Shown piece by piece: positions 63,162 to 64,000 of a stretch of 64,000 bases of DNA. Within the stretch, counting starts at the first letter, position 1. Every line of letters begins with the position of its first letter. The translations under genes and the position numbers were made by a program. Source of the stretch: Lucinisca nassula (Eukaryota; Mollusca; Bivalvia; Lucinida; Lucinidae); assembly GCA_963580285.1 (NCBI GenBank), contig OY757010.1:146306675-146370674 (forward strand), written 5' to 3'. The notes under the pieces are model-generated. The model was not told the origin of the DNA. It worked only from the letters and a program-made list of their open reading frames with translations, and did not search any database.

Positions 63162-64000
63162 AGTTCTATTCTATCAGTCTCCTTTGGATGATAAGGCATC
63201 AAACTGGTGCTGCATATTCAATTTTGGGGCGGACTAAAGTTTTGTATGCATCATCCTTGGTTTCCCTCGGTGCAAAAGCCAAATTTCTACGAAGGAAACC
63301 GAGCGTCTTAGTAGCCTTACTAGTTATCTCATTAATGTGTTGACCCCACTCGAGGTCATCAGTGATTTGAACTCCTAAGTATTTAGCACAAGAAACGTTC
63401 TCAAACACCTGGTTATGTAATGTATAACCATGGACAATCTGTTTATGGGGACAGTGCCTTGTCACTCTCATAGAGTGACATTTGGCGACATTAAATTTCA
63501 TGGGCCATGCATCTTCCCAGGCAGCCAACTTTTCCAGGTCATCTTGATGTATCTGTAGTTCATCAGACCCTCTTATATTTCTGTACACAGTCATCAGCGA
63601 AAAGGCGGATTGTAGAGTTGATGTTGTCTGGCAGGTCGTTAATAAAAATAAAAAAAACAATATCGGTCCCAGTACGGAACCTTGTTGGACACCAGACAAC
63701 ACCGGGGCAGGGTCAGAGCAAACACCGTCAAGTACGACTTTTTGTGTTCGTCCAGAAGCAGAGATCCACTGGAGGGTATCATTTCGGATACCATAGTACT
63801 CCAGTTTATACAGAAGCCTTCTGTGAGGGACCTTATTGAAAGCCTTGGCGAAGTCCATAATAATAAAGTCTGTTTGTTTGTGACCCCTATTATGGGCCCC
63901 GTCCAGGGTTTCCTGTAGGTCGTGGATGAACTGGACAAGCTAGGTCTCACTTGACCTACCGCTTCTAAATCCATGCTGGGACTCAACAAGGATCTTGTGC
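63162..64000 (-). pseudogene. LINE-D reverse transcriptase part, continues past the window end
   Basis: On the minus strand the pieces read ILVESQHGFRSGRSSET, a stop, VQFIHDLQETLDGAHN, MDFAKAFNKVPHRRLLYKLE (motif A), GRTQKVVLDGV and SGVQQGSVLGPILF. After frameshifts come LFADDC (motif C, near 63600) and YRNIRGSDELQIHQDDLEKL, CAKYLGVQITDDLEWGQHIN, RPKIEYAAPV and PYHPKETDRIEL at the H3 edge. The AFNKVPH motif has Asn where related elements have Asp. CR1/L2-type. The endonuclease would lie beyond position 64000. Confidence 0.85.

Overview
The window reads as an intergenic, transposon-filled stretch of a marine invertebrate genome, most likely a bivalve mollusc. The evidence is the repeat content: tandem-repeat-bearing 'pearl'-like elements with a CAAGAGGGCC head and a GGTGAGCTAA tail hairpin next to ACGG-type microsatellites, tRNA-like SINE heads, an I/Nimb-type LINE with RNase H, CR1/L2-type LINEs and a Penelope-like remnant. 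I found no intact host gene in 64 kb, and all recognisable protein coding belongs to mobile elements. The mollusc assignment is inference from repeat style, not from a gene tree.

Layout. 1-2.7 kb: diverged tandem repeats, a foldback element and repeat fragments. 2.68-9.51 kb: a decayed IS630/Tc1-type transposase-like gene split by a nearly intact LINE (LINE-A, 3104-8858, 14-bp target duplication) and by a SINE (9064-9364, 17-bp duplication). 10.1-11.4 kb: a small pearl-like element (P1). 11.9-29.6 kb: a foldback repeat whose third unit is split by a 16.8-kb composite (12491-29322) of two pearl-like elements (P2, P3); P3 in turn holds an 11.9-kb element (P4) built of five head-to-tail modules with about 60 copies of a 166-bp unit. 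30.3-33.5 kb: a SINE and a broken Penelope-like element hit twice by one repeat family (repeat A). 34-42.6 kb: a SINE inserted in a SINE, foldback elements, a microsatellite, repeat-A copies and a LINE scrap (LINE-E). 42.6-44 kb, 53.3-55.1 kb and 59.95-63.16 kb: a second class of hairpin-ended, tandem-repeat-filled elements (H1-H3). 45.2-50.2 kb: two minus-strand pearl-like elements (P5, P6). 56.1-59.4 kb: a decayed CR1/L2-type LINE (LINE-C) with a 2A-like ribosome-skipping motif, decayed PHD-type zinc fingers, endonuclease and reverse transcriptase. 59.5-64 kb: a minus-strand LINE (LINE-D) split by H3.

The main interest is insertion history and element architecture. Several insertions can be read base by base because the interrupted host is itself recognisable. 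Retroelement insertions (LINE-A and the SINEs) show duplications of 10-17 bp. The pearl-like and H elements show none, and their terminal hairpins keep their fold while their sequence changes between families, as expected for rolling-circle (Helitron/Helentron-like) DNA elements. The mosaic cores and the head-to-tail modules suggest that these elements multimerise and exchange core repeats.

Coordinates of decayed repeats are approximate to about 5-30 bases, except where an exact target duplication is quoted.
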